This document shows positions 1 through 7,157 of a DNA stretch of 33,413 nt, piece after piece. The notes below the pieces were generated by a model. The model was not told the DNA's origin. It ran no database searches and saw only the letters and a program-made list of their open reading frames with translations. The stretch is from Magnetococcales bacterium HA3dbin3 (GTDB taxonomy: Bacteria; Pseudomonadota; Magnetococcia; Magnetococcales; DC0425bin3). The stretch spans positions 1 to 33,413 of the forward strand of contig PEAJ01000010.1 in assembly GCA_002753495.1 (NCBI GenBank). Direction: 5' to 3'. How positions within the stretch are numbered: position 1 is the first letter of the stretch; each line of letters starts with the position of its first letter. Both the position numbers and the translations under genes were made by a program.

Positions 1-2
1 CG

Positions 3-980
3 GCCAAGTTCACCGCCCTGCCGGTGACCAGGAGCGGCGGGGCGATCGCCAGCGTCACCGTGCAGGAGGGGTGCGATCGCTACTGCACCTACTGCGTGGT
101 GCCGACGACGCGCGGCCGTGAATGGAGTCGGGATGTTGAGGCCATCCTGGGCGAGGTGGCGGAGAACGTGCGCCAGGGGGCGTTGGAGATCATCCTGCTT
201 GGCCAGAACGTCAACGCCTATCAGGGGGAGGATCGGCAGGGGTTGCGCCATGACCTGGCGGCGCTGTTGCGGCGCGTGGCCCGGGTCGATGGGGTGCGCC
301 GCCTGCGCTTTGTCACCTCGCATCCGGCGGATATGAGCGATGAGCTGGTCGCCGTCTTTGCCGAAGTGCCGCAAGTGTGCCCCTACCTGCATCTGCCGAT
401 TCAGAGTGGCGCCGATCGCATCCTCGATCGCATGGGACGCAACCATGATGTTGCGACCTATCTGACCTGGGTCGACAAGCTGCGGCGTGCGCTGCCGGAG
501 ATCGCCCTGGCTTCGGATTTCATCGTCGGCTTTCCCGGGGAGAGCGACGACGACTTCCGGCAAACGCTTGATCTGGTCGATCGGGTGGGGTTTGCACACG
601 CCTACTCGTTCCAGTTTTCGCCGCGACCGGAGACGCCGGCGGCAACGCTGCCCGATCAAATTCCGGAAGCGGTGCGCGCCCAGCGCCTGGAGGTGTTGCA
701 GACCCGGCTCAACGCCGCCCAACTGGCCGCCAACCAACGCCAGGTCGGGCGGGTGGAGGAGGTGTTGGTCGAGGGGTTTTCCAAACGCCAGGATGGCGAA
801 CTGACCGGGCGCACGCCGGGGTATCGCCGCGTCAACTTTCCCGGGCCGGCGACGTGGATCGGACGCCTGGTGCGGGTGGAGATCATCGCCGGCATGGCAC
901 ACTCGCTGAAAGGGCGGGCGCTCGATCGGCTGCCCGATGAGTGCAATCTCCCCGATCGCTCTCCGGACGAGGGGGGTTGA
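3..980 (+). CDS. miaB: tRNA-2-methylthio-N6-dimethylallyladenosine synthase MiaB (5'-truncated by window edge)
   Basis: MiaB is a radical-SAM methylthiotransferase that adds a methylthio group to i6A37 in tRNAs reading UNN codons, using two [4Fe-4S] clusters. The reading frame is open from base 3, so the N-terminal UPF0004 domain and its three cysteines lie outside the window. The visible part starts just before the radical-SAM motif C-DRY-C-TY-C, followed by VVPTTRGRE, typical of MiaB. The SAM barrel continues with GQNVNAY, TSHPADM, HLPIQSG and DFIVGFPGE. A C-terminal TRAM-like RNA-binding region covers roughly the last 65 residues. The GTG at 24 is an internal Val codon, not a start. The TGA at 978-980 overlaps the phoH ATG by one base, so the two are probably co-transcribed. 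A methylthiotransferase paralogue such as RimO or MtaB is unlikely given the motif and the phoH neighbour. Confidence 0.95.
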   Translation, partial: AKFTALPVTRSGGAIASVTVQEGCDRYCTYCVVPTTRGREWSRDVEAILGEVAENVRQGALEIILLGQNVNAYQGEDRQGLRHDLAALLRRVARVDGVRRLRFVTSHPADMSDELVAVFAEVPQVCPYLHLPIQSGADRILDRMGRNHDVATYLTWVDKLRRALPEIALASDFIVGFPGESDDDFRQTLDLVDRVGFAHAYSFQFSPRPETPAATLPDQIPEAVRAQRLEVLQTRLNAAQLAANQRQVGRVEEVLVEGFSKRQDGELTGRTPGYRRVNFPGPATWIGRLVRVEIIAGMAHSLKGRALDRLPDECNLPDRSPDEGG

Positions 981-1951
981 TGGACGAGAAGGTCCAGACC
1001 GTGCGTCTCACCTTTCCCGACAATCGTCTGGCGATGCGCCTGTTCGGGGAGTGCGACGCGCACCTGCGTTTGTTGGAGGAGCGGTTGCCGGTGGCGCTGC
1101 ATCCGCGCGGCAACACGCTTGCCGTTTCCGCCACGCCCGGGCAGGTGACGCTGGTGCGGGATTTGTTGCAGGAGCTTTATGCCCTGCTCGAACAGGGAGA
1201 ACACATCGACCAACAGCGGGTGGTCGATGGCATCGAGGCGATCGCCGAGCAGGTCATGCCGATGCGTCTGTTTGCGCCGGAGGTGGCGATTCACACCCCG
1301 CGGTTGGTGATTCATCCGCGCAACGCCCGTCAGGCTGCCTTCATCGAGACCCTGGCCACGGCCGATCTCACCTTTGCCGTCGGGCCGGCGGGGACGGGCA
1401 AGACCTATCTGGCGGTGGCGGTGGCGGTGCAGGCCTGCCTTGAGGGGAAGGTGGTGCGCGTTGTGCTGACCCGCCCGGCGGTGGAGGCCGGCGAACGCCT
1501 GGGTTTTTTGCCGGGCGATTTGCAGGCCAAGGTTGATCCCTATCTGCGACCCCTTTACGACGCCCTGTACGATATGCTGGGATATGAGAAGGTGGAGAGG
1601 ATGCAGGAGCAGAAGATTCTCGACATCGCCCCCCTGGCCTACATGCGCGGCCGTACCCTGGAGGAGGCGTTTATCATCCTCGACGAAGCGCAGAATACGA
1701 CTCCGGAACAGATGAAAATGTTTCTCACCCGGTTTGGTCAGGGGTCGAAGGCGGTGGTCTGTGGCGATGTCACCCAGATCGACTTGCCGGGAGGGCGCGG
1801 ATCGGGCTTGGTGCATGCCCTGAAGGTTCTCTCCGGCGTCGCGGGCATGGGTGTGGTCCACTTCACCGATCGGGATGTGGTACGTCACCCCCTGGTGCGC
1901 CGGATCGTCCGGGCCTACGAGGAGGCCGATGGCCAACGGTCGCAAGCATAA
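980..1951 (+). CDS. phoH: PhoH-family ATPase
   Basis: PhoH-like P-loop ATPase/RNA-associated protein of about 323 residues, the usual length for the PhoH/YbeZ family, which acts with YbeY in RNA and ribosome metabolism. It has an N-terminal KH-like region (about residues 5-70), a Walker A GPAGTGKT at 135-142 and a Walker B FIILDEAQN. Downstream are the conserved QMKMFLTRFG and VVCGDVTQIDLP stretches. An ATG at 980 overlaps the miaB stop and follows a purine-rich GAGGGGGG, so it is preferred over the longer open frame from 941. The 3' end overlaps the next gene by 23 bp. The miaB-phoH-(HD)-ybeY order supports the YbeZ-type assignment over a phage-derived PhoH. Confidence 0.95.
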   Translation: MDEKVQTVRLTFPDNRLAMRLFGECDAHLRLLEERLPVALHPRGNTLAVSATPGQVTLVRDLLQELYALLEQGEHIDQQRVVDGIEAIAEQVMPMRLFAPEVAIHTPRLVIHPRNARQAAFIETLATADLTFAVGPAGTGKTYLAVAVAVQACLEGKVVRVVLTRPAVEAGERLGFLPGDLQAKVDPYLRPLYDALYDMLGYEKVERMQEQKILDIAPLAYMRGRTLEEAFIILDEAQNTTPEQMKMFLTRFGQGSKAVVCGDVTQIDLPGGRGSGLVHALKVLSGVAGMGVVHFTDRDVVRHPLVRRIVRAYEEADGQRSQA

Positions 1952-4568
1952 CAGTCCGCGGTCCGCCGCCGGTGTCGTTCCGGGCGGCGCGCCACTGCCA
2001 CCCGAGAAGCGGTTGCCGCGTCTTTCGCGGGTGCGCAACCCGAGGGTGCGTGCGTTTCTGCTGCGGTTGCAGCTCAACCCGATGGTTGATTTTCTGCTCC
2101 TTTGCGGGCTGGTCGGATTGTTGACCATGGTCTACTCGCCGATGGTCTTCAAGCCGCTTTACCTGCCCGAGGTGGGGGAGCTGGCCCGCTCCGATGTCAA
2201 GGCGGACCGGGACATTCTGATCGAGGATACCGTCTCGACCCTGCGCCGGCAGGAGGAGGCGGCGTCGCTGGTGCCCCCGGTCTACGACTGGGACGACGGG
2301 ATGATGGATTCGGTCATCAACTACCTGCGCGAGGCTTTGACCTGGCTTGGGGAGTCGATGCGCGGCGGGCGTGTCGGTGGTGGCGAGGAGAGTGTTCCGA
2401 GTCGCGAGGCCTTCGCGCAGCGGCTGGGCGACGAGATTCCGGCTGCCGCCTATCGCGCCCTGTTGGCGATTGCCCGCACGCCACCGACGGTTCCCTTGCG
2501 TCCCACCGCCGCCGAGGCCCTCGATGCCGCTGCTCCCCGGCCGCCACCCAGGGAGGTGGAGGCGGCGACGGGTACCGCGGGGACAGCGACCGCGACCGGT
2601 GTTGCCGGGCGGGAAAAATCTGCCGGCGATTCCGGGCAGAAGGAGACGCACGAGGCCGAGCGTCCGGAGGGGGGGGTGCGCCTTCCGGCTCCCGCGGGTG
2701 AGCACAAGGAGGGTCCCCCCCGGGAGAGCCCGGCTATGGCGCCGCACCCTTATGCCGATCTGATTCGCATCATCGAGAACTGGCTTGTTCCCCTGGCCGG
2801 TCAGCGGGTGGTGAGCGGGCCGGAGGTGTTGCGCGACCTGGAGAAGGGGAGTTACATCCGGCGTGCGATTTCGCGCGGCACCGAGCAGCGCCTGGGCGAC
2901 ATCAATGGCCTGATCGATCTCGATGGCATGCGTCAGCTGCTTGCGCGCAGCGCCGGGGAGAATTTGAGCGAATTGTCCCGCGTATTGCGCGAGTGGATTC
3001 TCAACGTGACGCGGGCGCAGATTCGTCCCAATTTTGTCCTGAACCTGGCCGAAACCAAGCTGCGGCGGCAGCGGGCGCGCGATGTGGTGGAGAAGGCTTT
3101 TTTCCGCGCGCGTCGCGGCGAGATCATCGTGCGTGAGGGGGAGGTGGTGAGCGAGGGGGCGCGGCGCAAGATCGAGGCCCTCAACCGCGGGCATTGGGTT
3201 GGCATCACCCTGTTTCGCTCTTTTGGTCTGGCCGCGACATTGGCCTTTTTCCTCTGGCTTGGGCGCTGGTTTTTGTTGCACACCTCGCCGGCTTTTCCGC
3301 GTGACAAAAAGACGCTCTACATTTTGGGCACCATCCTTTTCGTCAGCGCTGTTTTATGCAATCTCACCCTCTACATCGGGCAGGGGTTGGCGGAGTTGTT
3401 CCATTGGTATCCGGCGGTGGTTCTTTACCTGCCGCCGGTGGCGTTGGGTTCGGCGCTGACTTCGCTGATCATCGGCGCGCGCGCGGCGTTGCCGGGCGGG
3501 GCGTTGATCATCGGCGCGCTGCTGGCGTTTTTGTCGTCGCTTGCCGCCAATGGTGGGCTGACCCTGTTCATCTACTACTTCATTGGTTCGATGGTCGGGG
3601 CTTTTACGCTGCGCAGTTGCCGGCGGCGTTTCGATGTGCTCGGATCGGGCTTGCGCATTGGTCTTGCGCAGGCGGTCGCCATGCCGTTGGTGGAGGCGGT
3701 GGCCGGCAACATGCTCAACTGGACCTGGCTAAACGGCATGAGCATCGCCCTGGCGAGTGGTCTGCTTGTCGGTTTGTTCGGGCTTGCCCTGATTCCGACC
3801 CTGGAGTGGATCTTTAACCTGACCACCGACTCGCGTCTGCTGGAATTGGCCTCTGGTGATCATCCGCTTTTGAAGCGGCTCTCCCTGCGCACGCCGGGGA
3901 CTTACCACCACTCGGTGATGATGGGTAACCTTGCGGAGGCCGCGGCCGAGGCGATTGGCGCCAATCCGCTGATGGCGCGGGTGATGGCTCTTTATCACGA
4001 CATCGGCAAGCTTTCCAAGCCGCACTATTTTGTTGAAAACCAGTCGGGGGAGAATCGTCATGACAACCTTTCGCCGTCGATGTCGGCGAAGATCATCATG
4101 GCGCATGTCAAGGATGGCGTGGAGATGGCACGCGAGTATCAGCTTGGCGGACCGATTTTGGAGGCGATCACGACGCATCAAGGGAACTCTCTGCTGCAAT
4201 TTTTCTACAACAAGGCGGTGCGTGAGGCAAATCGGCGTGGGGAGGTGGTGGCGGAGTCGGAGTATCGCTATCCCGGTCCGAAGCCGCAGACGCGCGAGTC
4301 GGGGATTTTGATGTTGGCCGATTCGGTGGAGGCGGCGGCGCGGACGCTCAAGAATCCTTCTCCTTCCAAGATCCAGAGTCTGGTGCAGCGGATTGTCAAC
4401 AACAAGATTGCCGACAATCAATTGGATGAATGCAAGCTTACCTTGAGCGAGATTGCCACCATCGAGGAGGCCTTTTGTCGGGTGTTGATTCTTGGTTTTT
4501 ATCACCATCGTATTGCTTATCCGGATCCGATCAAGAAGGTGCCGCCGGGGGCGCATCGGGCGGGGTGA
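1929..4568 (+). CDS. 7TM-HD family cyclic-dinucleotide-type phosphohydrolase (PgpH/YqfF-like)
   Basis: Membrane protein of 879 residues in the 7TMR-HDED/7TMR-HD family, in which Listeria PgpH hydrolyses c-di-AMP. One helix lies near residues 53-70 and is followed by an extracytoplasmic HDED-like domain. About seven hydrophobic helices lie between residues 435 and 640. The C-terminal cytosolic HD domain has H690-D691 in YHDIGKLSK, preceded by TPGTYHHSVMMGNLAE and followed by HDNLSPSMSAKII and ITTHQG, so the metal ligands look complete. Start 1929 has a strong AGGAGG just upstream and sits inside the phoH end, which supports translational coupling. A Pro/Ala/Glu/Gly-rich segment at about residues 184-274 interrupts the extracytoplasmic domain and looks like low-complexity expansion. 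Placement between phoH and ybeY is common for this family. The substrate is not proven, and no diadenylate cyclase gene is visible here. Confidence 0.9.
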   Translation: MANGRKHNSPRSAAGVVPGGAPLPPEKRLPRLSRVRNPRVRAFLLRLQLNPMVDFLLLCGLVGLLTMVYSPMVFKPLYLPEVGELARSDVKADRDILIEDTVSTLRRQEEAASLVPPVYDWDDGMMDSVINYLREALTWLGESMRGGRVGGGEESVPSREAFAQRLGDEIPAAAYRALLAIARTPPTVPLRPTAAEALDAAAPRPPPREVEAATGTAGTATATGVAGREKSAGDSGQKETHEAERPEGGVRLPAPAGEHKEGPPRESPAMAPHPYADLIRIIENWLVPLAGQRVVSGPEVLRDLEKGSYIRRAISRGTEQRLGDINGLIDLDGMRQLLARSAGENLSELSRVLREWILNVTRAQIRPNFVLNLAETKLRRQRARDVVEKAFFRARRGEIIVREGEVVSEGARRKIEALNRGHWVGITLFRSFGLAATLAFFLWLGRWFLLHTSPAFPRDKKTLYILGTILFVSAVLCNLTLYIGQGLAELFHWYPAVVLYLPPVALGSALTSLIIGARAALPGGALIIGALLAFLSSLAANGGLTLFIYYFIGSMVGAFTLRSCRRRFDVLGSGLRIGLAQAVAMPLVEAVAGNMLNWTWLNGMSIALASGLLVGLFGLALIPTLEWIFNLTTDSRLLELASGDHPLLKRLSLRTPGTYHHSVMMGNLAEAAAEAIGANPLMARVMALYHDIGKLSKPHYFVENQSGENRHDNLSPSMSAKIIMAHVKDGVEMAREYQLGGPILEAITTHQGNSLLQFFYNKAVREANRRGEVVAESEYRYPGPKPQTRESGILMLADSVEAAARTLKNPSPSKIQSLVQRIVNNKIADNQLDECKLTLSEIATIEEAFCRVLILGFYHHRIAYPDPIKKVPPGAHRAG

Positions 4569-4636
4569 GTGGTGTGATGCGGATTCCAGGTTGTTTGTGG
4601 CGGGTAAGATGGGGTCCAGGGGGCTGGCTCCCTGGC

Positions 4637-4746
4637 GGGTCCAGGGCAGAGCCCTGGTGGGTCCAGGGCGAAGCCCTGGTGGGTCCAGGGCGAAGCCCTG
4701 GCGGGTCCAGGGTAGAGCCCTGGTGGGTCCAGGGCGAAGCCCTGGT
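4637..4746 (+). repeat. Five tandem 22-bp hairpin-forming units
   Basis: Units begin at 4637, 4659, 4681, 4703 and 4725. Each is 22 bp and contains the palindrome CCAGGGC-GAA-GCCCTGG, with small changes (CAGA or TAGA in the loop side of two units, and T or C at the last base). Transcribed RNA would form a row of five stem-loops behind the HD phosphohydrolase gene. A related but altered unit precedes the array at 4612-4636 and another follows at 4747-4770. Confidence 0.9.
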
Positions 4747-4770
4747 GGGGTTCGGGGCGAAGCTCCGAGG

Positions 4771-4781
4771 TTTTTTTCTTT
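4771..4781 (+). terminator. Possible intrinsic terminator for the miaB-phoH-HD transcript
   Basis: The imperfect hairpin CGGGGC-GAA-GCTCCG at about 4752-4768 is followed closely by AGG and a T-rich run ending TTTTTTTCTTTT. This matches a GC stem plus T tract on the + strand, downstream of the HD phosphohydrolase gene. It is also part of the dispersed family 1 repeat, so termination may be incidental. If it is active, ybeY would need its own promoter. Confidence 0.4.
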
Positions 4782-4887
4782 TCCGCCCCCCTTTCCCCGG
4801 GCGCATGTCGCATGTTTTTCGCGACATGCGCCCCCAGGGGGCGGGCCATTGCCGGGCGATTTTTGCGCCTTCCAGCAAAAATCGCCC

Positions 4888-4941
4888 GGCGGATTGCGGT
4901 CGTTTGGCGGATTGCGGTCGTTTGGCGGATTGCGGTCGTTT
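4888..4941 (+). repeat. Three tandem 18-bp repeats upstream of ybeY
   Basis: The unit GGCGGATTGCGGTCGTTT is present three times without interruption (4888-4905, 4906-4923, 4924-4941), with a fourth degenerate start at 4942. The length is a multiple of three and the frame stays open into ybeY, encoding a repeated RIAVVW. This is probably not translated, because the good ybeY start lies downstream. Confidence 0.9.
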
Positions 4942-4946
4942 GGCAG

Positions 4947-4969
4947 ATTGCAGGGCTACAGCCCGCAAT
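4947..4969 (+). other. Stem-loop in the ybeY 5' leader
   Basis: ATTGC pairs with GCAAT and GGGC pairs with GCCC around a TACA loop. It ends 22 bases before the ybeY GTG. It could affect ybeY messenger stability or mark an end of the repeat. No regulatory role is shown. Confidence 0.45.
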
Positions 4970-4991
4970 CCCTGCCGGTGAGGGCTGCCTC

Positions 4992-5456
4992 GTGCCGACG
5001 CCGCGCCTGCGCATCACCTGCGATCACCCCGGCTGGACGAAGGCCCTGGTGCGCGTCGTGCGTCAGAGTGTCGTCGCCACGCTTGCCCATCTTGACGTGA
5101 CCGCCGGCAAACAGACGCCGGAGGTGAGTCTGCTCCTCACCGGCGATGCGACGATCCAGACCCTGAACCGCGACTGGCGCGGGCTCGACAAACCGACCAA
5201 CGTCCTCTCCTTTGCCCTGGAGGATGATGCCAGCGTGCTCCATCCGCCGCGGGTGCGGCCGCTGGGGGATGTGGTGCTTGCCTTCGAGACCCTGGTGCGC
5301 GAGGCGGAAGCGTACGGGTTGCCGCTTGCGGATCATGTGCGGCGGATGGGGGTGCATGGGGTGTTGCATTTATTGGGTTTTGACCATGAGCGGTCGGCGG
5401 CGGAGGCGGCACGGCAGGAGCGGGTGGAGAGCGAGATTCTTGACAGTATGGCATGA
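4992..5456 (+). CDS. ybeY: Endoribonuclease YbeY (rRNA maturation factor)
   Basis: Zinc-dependent endoribonuclease needed for 16S rRNA 3'-end maturation and 70S quality control. The product is 154 residues, the usual family size. The diagnostic metal site HGxxHxxGxDH appears as HGVLHLLGFDH with H122, H126 and H132. Conserved NRDWRGLDKPTNVLSF (residues 59-74) and LGDVVLAFE are also visible. The GTG at 4992 follows GGTGAGGG at suitable spacing and matches the family N-terminus. The frame is open further upstream to 4812, but that extension is translated repeat DNA. The gene sits downstream of phoH, its usual partner, though separated by the structured repeat region. Confidence 0.95.
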   Translation: MPTPRLRITCDHPGWTKALVRVVRQSVVATLAHLDVTAGKQTPEVSLLLTGDATIQTLNRDWRGLDKPTNVLSFALEDDASVLHPPRVRPLGDVVLAFETLVREAEAYGLPLADHVRRMGVHGVLHLLGFDHERSAAEAARQERVESEILDSMA

Positions 5457-5526
5457 ATATTGCAAATCATCGGGTGTCACATTTCCACCCCCCTTTTCCC
5501 GCCCCATCTCCGCAGGAGGCAGCCCG

Positions 5527-5712
5527 ATGATCAAAAATGGTCAAGCACAACCCAACAACTGGTTTTGGCCCTTCATCGATCCGGCCGAGGAGGAGCTGCG
5601 GGCTTTCCTTTCCATTCGTGCCCTGGCAAAGGAACTCGACATCCCCGAGGACCTGGTACGGGCTTGGTGGCACGACCAGATGGCCACGGCCGTGGCCAAT
5701 CCTTGTTCGTGA
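5527..5712 (+). CDS. Small hypothetical protein (61 aa)
   Basis: Not recognised. The ATG at 5527 is preceded by a strong AGGAGG (CAGGAGGCAGCCCG), which is the main reason to believe it. The product is acidic and aromatic-rich at the start (NNWFWPFIDPAEEEL). It continues with predicted helices containing LAKELDIPEDLVRAWWHDQM, a shape reminiscent of a short helix-turn-helix. It has no signal peptide or membrane span. It follows ybeY by 70 bp and could be the last gene of that cluster. Pfam-level function is unknown. Confidence 0.6.
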   Translation: MIKNGQAQPNNWFWPFIDPAEEELRAFLSIRALAKELDIPEDLVRAWWHDQMATAVANPCS

Positions 5713-5963
5713 GATTTTGGAGACCATCCCGGGTTGGGGGGCTTCCGTGGCGTGTCGTTACGACCCGATCATCTGGGCGAGCCTCCGCGTCCTTGCGAAG
5801 CAAATTATCACAGGCGATGGCCCCGCTCCTGACCCGGGGGGCGTTGCTTATTGCTCCCGATTGGGGTACCGTCGGCAGGGCGGCGGATTTGCGGGGGTCC
5901 TGAGGACTTTGCTGTCGCATGGCCGCCTTCTCGGCCCGTTCCACCCTGTTTACGAGGTGTCGC
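5713..5963. other. Spacer without a gene
   Basis: This 251-bp spacer holds no credible ORF. It includes a stretch around 5735-5822 that reads, on the - strand, as a TTGCTTCGCAAGGACGCGG-type sequence. That resembles a decayed dispersed intergenic repeat, but no second copy was found in the window. The end carries the ribosome-binding site GAGGTG for the next gene. Confidence 0.4.
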
Positions 5964-6323
5964 ATGAAACGATTGCTTTTTCTCTCCGCCGCCGCGCTTG
6001 CCTTCTCGGCCGCCCCGGCCCACGCCTTTGATTACATTAAATTTGCCAGCGAAAAGACCTTGAAATGTGCCCATCCCACCACCAGCGAGGTGGTGAAGAC
6101 CGAGTTTGTCAATCCGCCAAAGGCGGAGGGCGGGGTGGAGACCGCGCGCGTGAAGGTCTTCTACAAGGGCTTGATGAAAAGCAACTCCATGACCATCGAG
6201 TACCGCATGATCGAGGCCAAGGAGGCCGGTCTTACCCTGGTAAGCGGCAAGGTTCTTGAGGACACCTCCGGCACCGGAACCAAATCCTGCCCGCACTTTG
6301 GGGCCTGGGAAGAGGCGAAGTGA
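5964..6323 (+). CDS. Small secreted hypothetical protein (119 aa)
   Basis: Not assigned to a family. The ATG at 5964 follows GAGGTG and starts a clear Sec signal peptide (MKRLLFLSAAALAFSAAPAHA, probable cleavage after AHA at residue 21). The mature part is about 98 residues with two cysteines (in LKCAHP and KSCPHFG), which could form one disulfide, and alternating beta-like strands. This suggests a small periplasmic beta-rich protein. The upstream in-frame start at 5919 would bury the signal peptide and has no better ribosome-binding site. It is followed by a G-rich hairpin and a small membrane-protein gene. Confidence 0.7.
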   Translation: MKRLLFLSAAALAFSAAPAHAFDYIKFASEKTLKCAHPTTSEVVKTEFVNPPKAEGGVETARVKVFYKGLMKSNSMTIEYRMIEAKEAGLTLVSGKVLEDTSGTGTKSCPHFGAWEEAK

Positions 6324-6376
6324 TCGCGTAACAGCCGGCGGGAGCGGAAGGAAAGCATCCGTCGACAATCAGGAGA

Positions 6377-6406
6377 GGGGGGGGGCGCCATCCGCGCCTC
6401 CCCCCC
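6377..6406 (+). other. G/C-rich stem-loop between two small genes
   Basis: A run of nine G followed by CGC pairs with GCGCCTCCCCCCC across a short CATCC loop, giving a very stable stem with one imperfect pair. No T tract follows. It could be a terminator, an RNA-stability element or a phase-variable homopolymer. It lies 53 bp after the secreted-protein gene and 23 bp before the next start. Confidence 0.45.
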
Positions 6407-6429
6407 GCTGACGTCAGGGGAGGGTGGCC

Positions 6430-6831
6430 ATGGAGTTTACGTGGAGTTCGTTCCTGTTGCGCCTGGTGGCGGCCTTCGCGATCGTCTTCAGTGTCTACAA
6501 CCCGACCGGTTACTGTTATACCCAGTGGGCCCTTGAGTCCGGCCAGTCCAGCTTGCTCAAGTTGTTTGTTGGGGTCCTCCTGCTGATCGTCCTGCTTGTT
6601 TTTGGCAAGGCCACCCTGCAGTCAATGGGCAAGATCGGTATCGCCATCGCTGTTGTTTTCTTTGGTCTGTTTTTCGGATTGTTGGTCAAATACGGCCTGT
6701 TGGCGATCAGCAATACGGTGGTCAAGTACCTGATCCTGGTCGTTGTCAGCCTGGTACTGGCCGTCGGTGTCTCCTGGTCTTACATCTGGCGCCGCCTTAC
6801 CGGGCAGGTGGATGTCGAGGAGGCGAAATAG
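6430..6831 (+). CDS. Small integral membrane protein, four helices (possibly DUF6524 family)
   Basis: This 133-residue protein is dominated by four hydrophobic segments at about residues 8-25, 42-59, 66-86 and 95-116, ending in a charged tail (WRRLTGQVDVEEAK). A conserved-looking YNPTGYCYTQW motif follows the first helix. Length, helix number and that motif fit a small proteobacterial membrane family that I recall as DUF6524, but this is from memory. The ATG at 6430 has AGGGGAGGG upstream. A GTG at 6424 is the alternative start and adds two residues. Function is unknown. Confidence 0.75.
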   Translation: MEFTWSSFLLRLVAAFAIVFSVYNPTGYCYTQWALESGQSSLLKLFVGVLLLIVLLVFGKATLQSMGKIGIAIAVVFFGLFFGLLVKYGLLAISNTVVKYLILVVVSLVLAVGVSWSYIWRRLTGQVDVEEAK

Positions 6832-7157
6832 GAGCGCCGCCCCCCGGGGAGTCCCCGGGGAATGGGGCGGGGTGGAGTCGCAACCCCCTGGATGCGAATG
6901 CACGGCCTGAACCCTGGGCTTGCCGGGCACGGGGTACCTTTCCCTGTCCGGGGGGCGCATCCTTTGCCGTGCCCGTTGGTCCAGGGCTCAAGCCCTGGTT
7001 GGATTTGGAGTGGAGCCCCGAGGTTTTCCGCCCCCCCGCCCGTGGGCGCGTTTCGCATGCTTTTTGTGACATGCGCCTACGGGGGCGGCAAGTGGACGGA
7101 TTGCGAGTTGGTGCCTTTTCTCCCCCACGCCGTGGTGAGGGAGAAAAGGCTTGGAGA
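6832..7157. repeat. Spacer with palindromic terminator and family 1 repeat copy B
   Basis: This convergent spacer lies between a + gene and the - strand lectin gene. It begins with a near-perfect G/C palindrome (6842-6860). From about 6978 it contains the family 1 modules in + orientation: a CCAGGGC-TCAA-GCCCTGG hairpin, GAGCCCCGAGGTTTT, a C-rich tract, and a decayed version of the long stem (GGGCGCGTTTCGC against GTGACATGCGCC, about 7044-7077). The arms no longer pair fully, so this copy looks degenerate. No gene is supported here. Confidence 0.7.
6842..6860. terminator. G/C palindrome, possible bidirectional terminator
   Basis: CCCCGGGGAGTCCCCGGGG is a 19-base palindrome except for its centre. 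It starts 11 bases after the stop of the small membrane-protein gene. No T run follows on either strand, so intrinsic termination is uncertain. Confidence 0.4.

Larger units (their letters stand above)
4569..4991 (+). repeat. Composite hairpin repeat, family 1 copy A, with tandem arrays
   Basis: No convincing gene lies in this 423-bp spacer. It is almost entirely structured repeat. A degenerate unit (4612-4636) is followed by five exact-length 22-bp units at 4637-4746, each folding as CCAGGGC-GAA-GCCCTGG or a near variant. A related CGGGGC-GAA-GCTCCG hairpin then leads into a T-rich tract at 4771-4781. Two long stems follow: 13 bp (4799-4811 with 4821-4833) and 15 bp (4852-4866 with 4875-4889). 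Three copies of an 18-bp unit occupy 4888-4941, and a stem-loop at 4947-4969 sits just before ybeY. The same module order recurs near 6970-7100 and, inverted, near 21351-21570. Confidence 0.85.

Noticed and set aside
4637-4746. CRISPR array
   Set aside because: The 22-bp units are directly adjacent with no unique spacers, and no cas genes are present.
4492-5100. A 202-residue frame over the repeat array, Gly/Pro/Arg-rich
   Set aside because: The protein is a direct translation of the 22-bp and 18-bp repeats (RSPGGS-like periodicity). The same DNA modules recur inverted at 21351-21570 in non-coding context.
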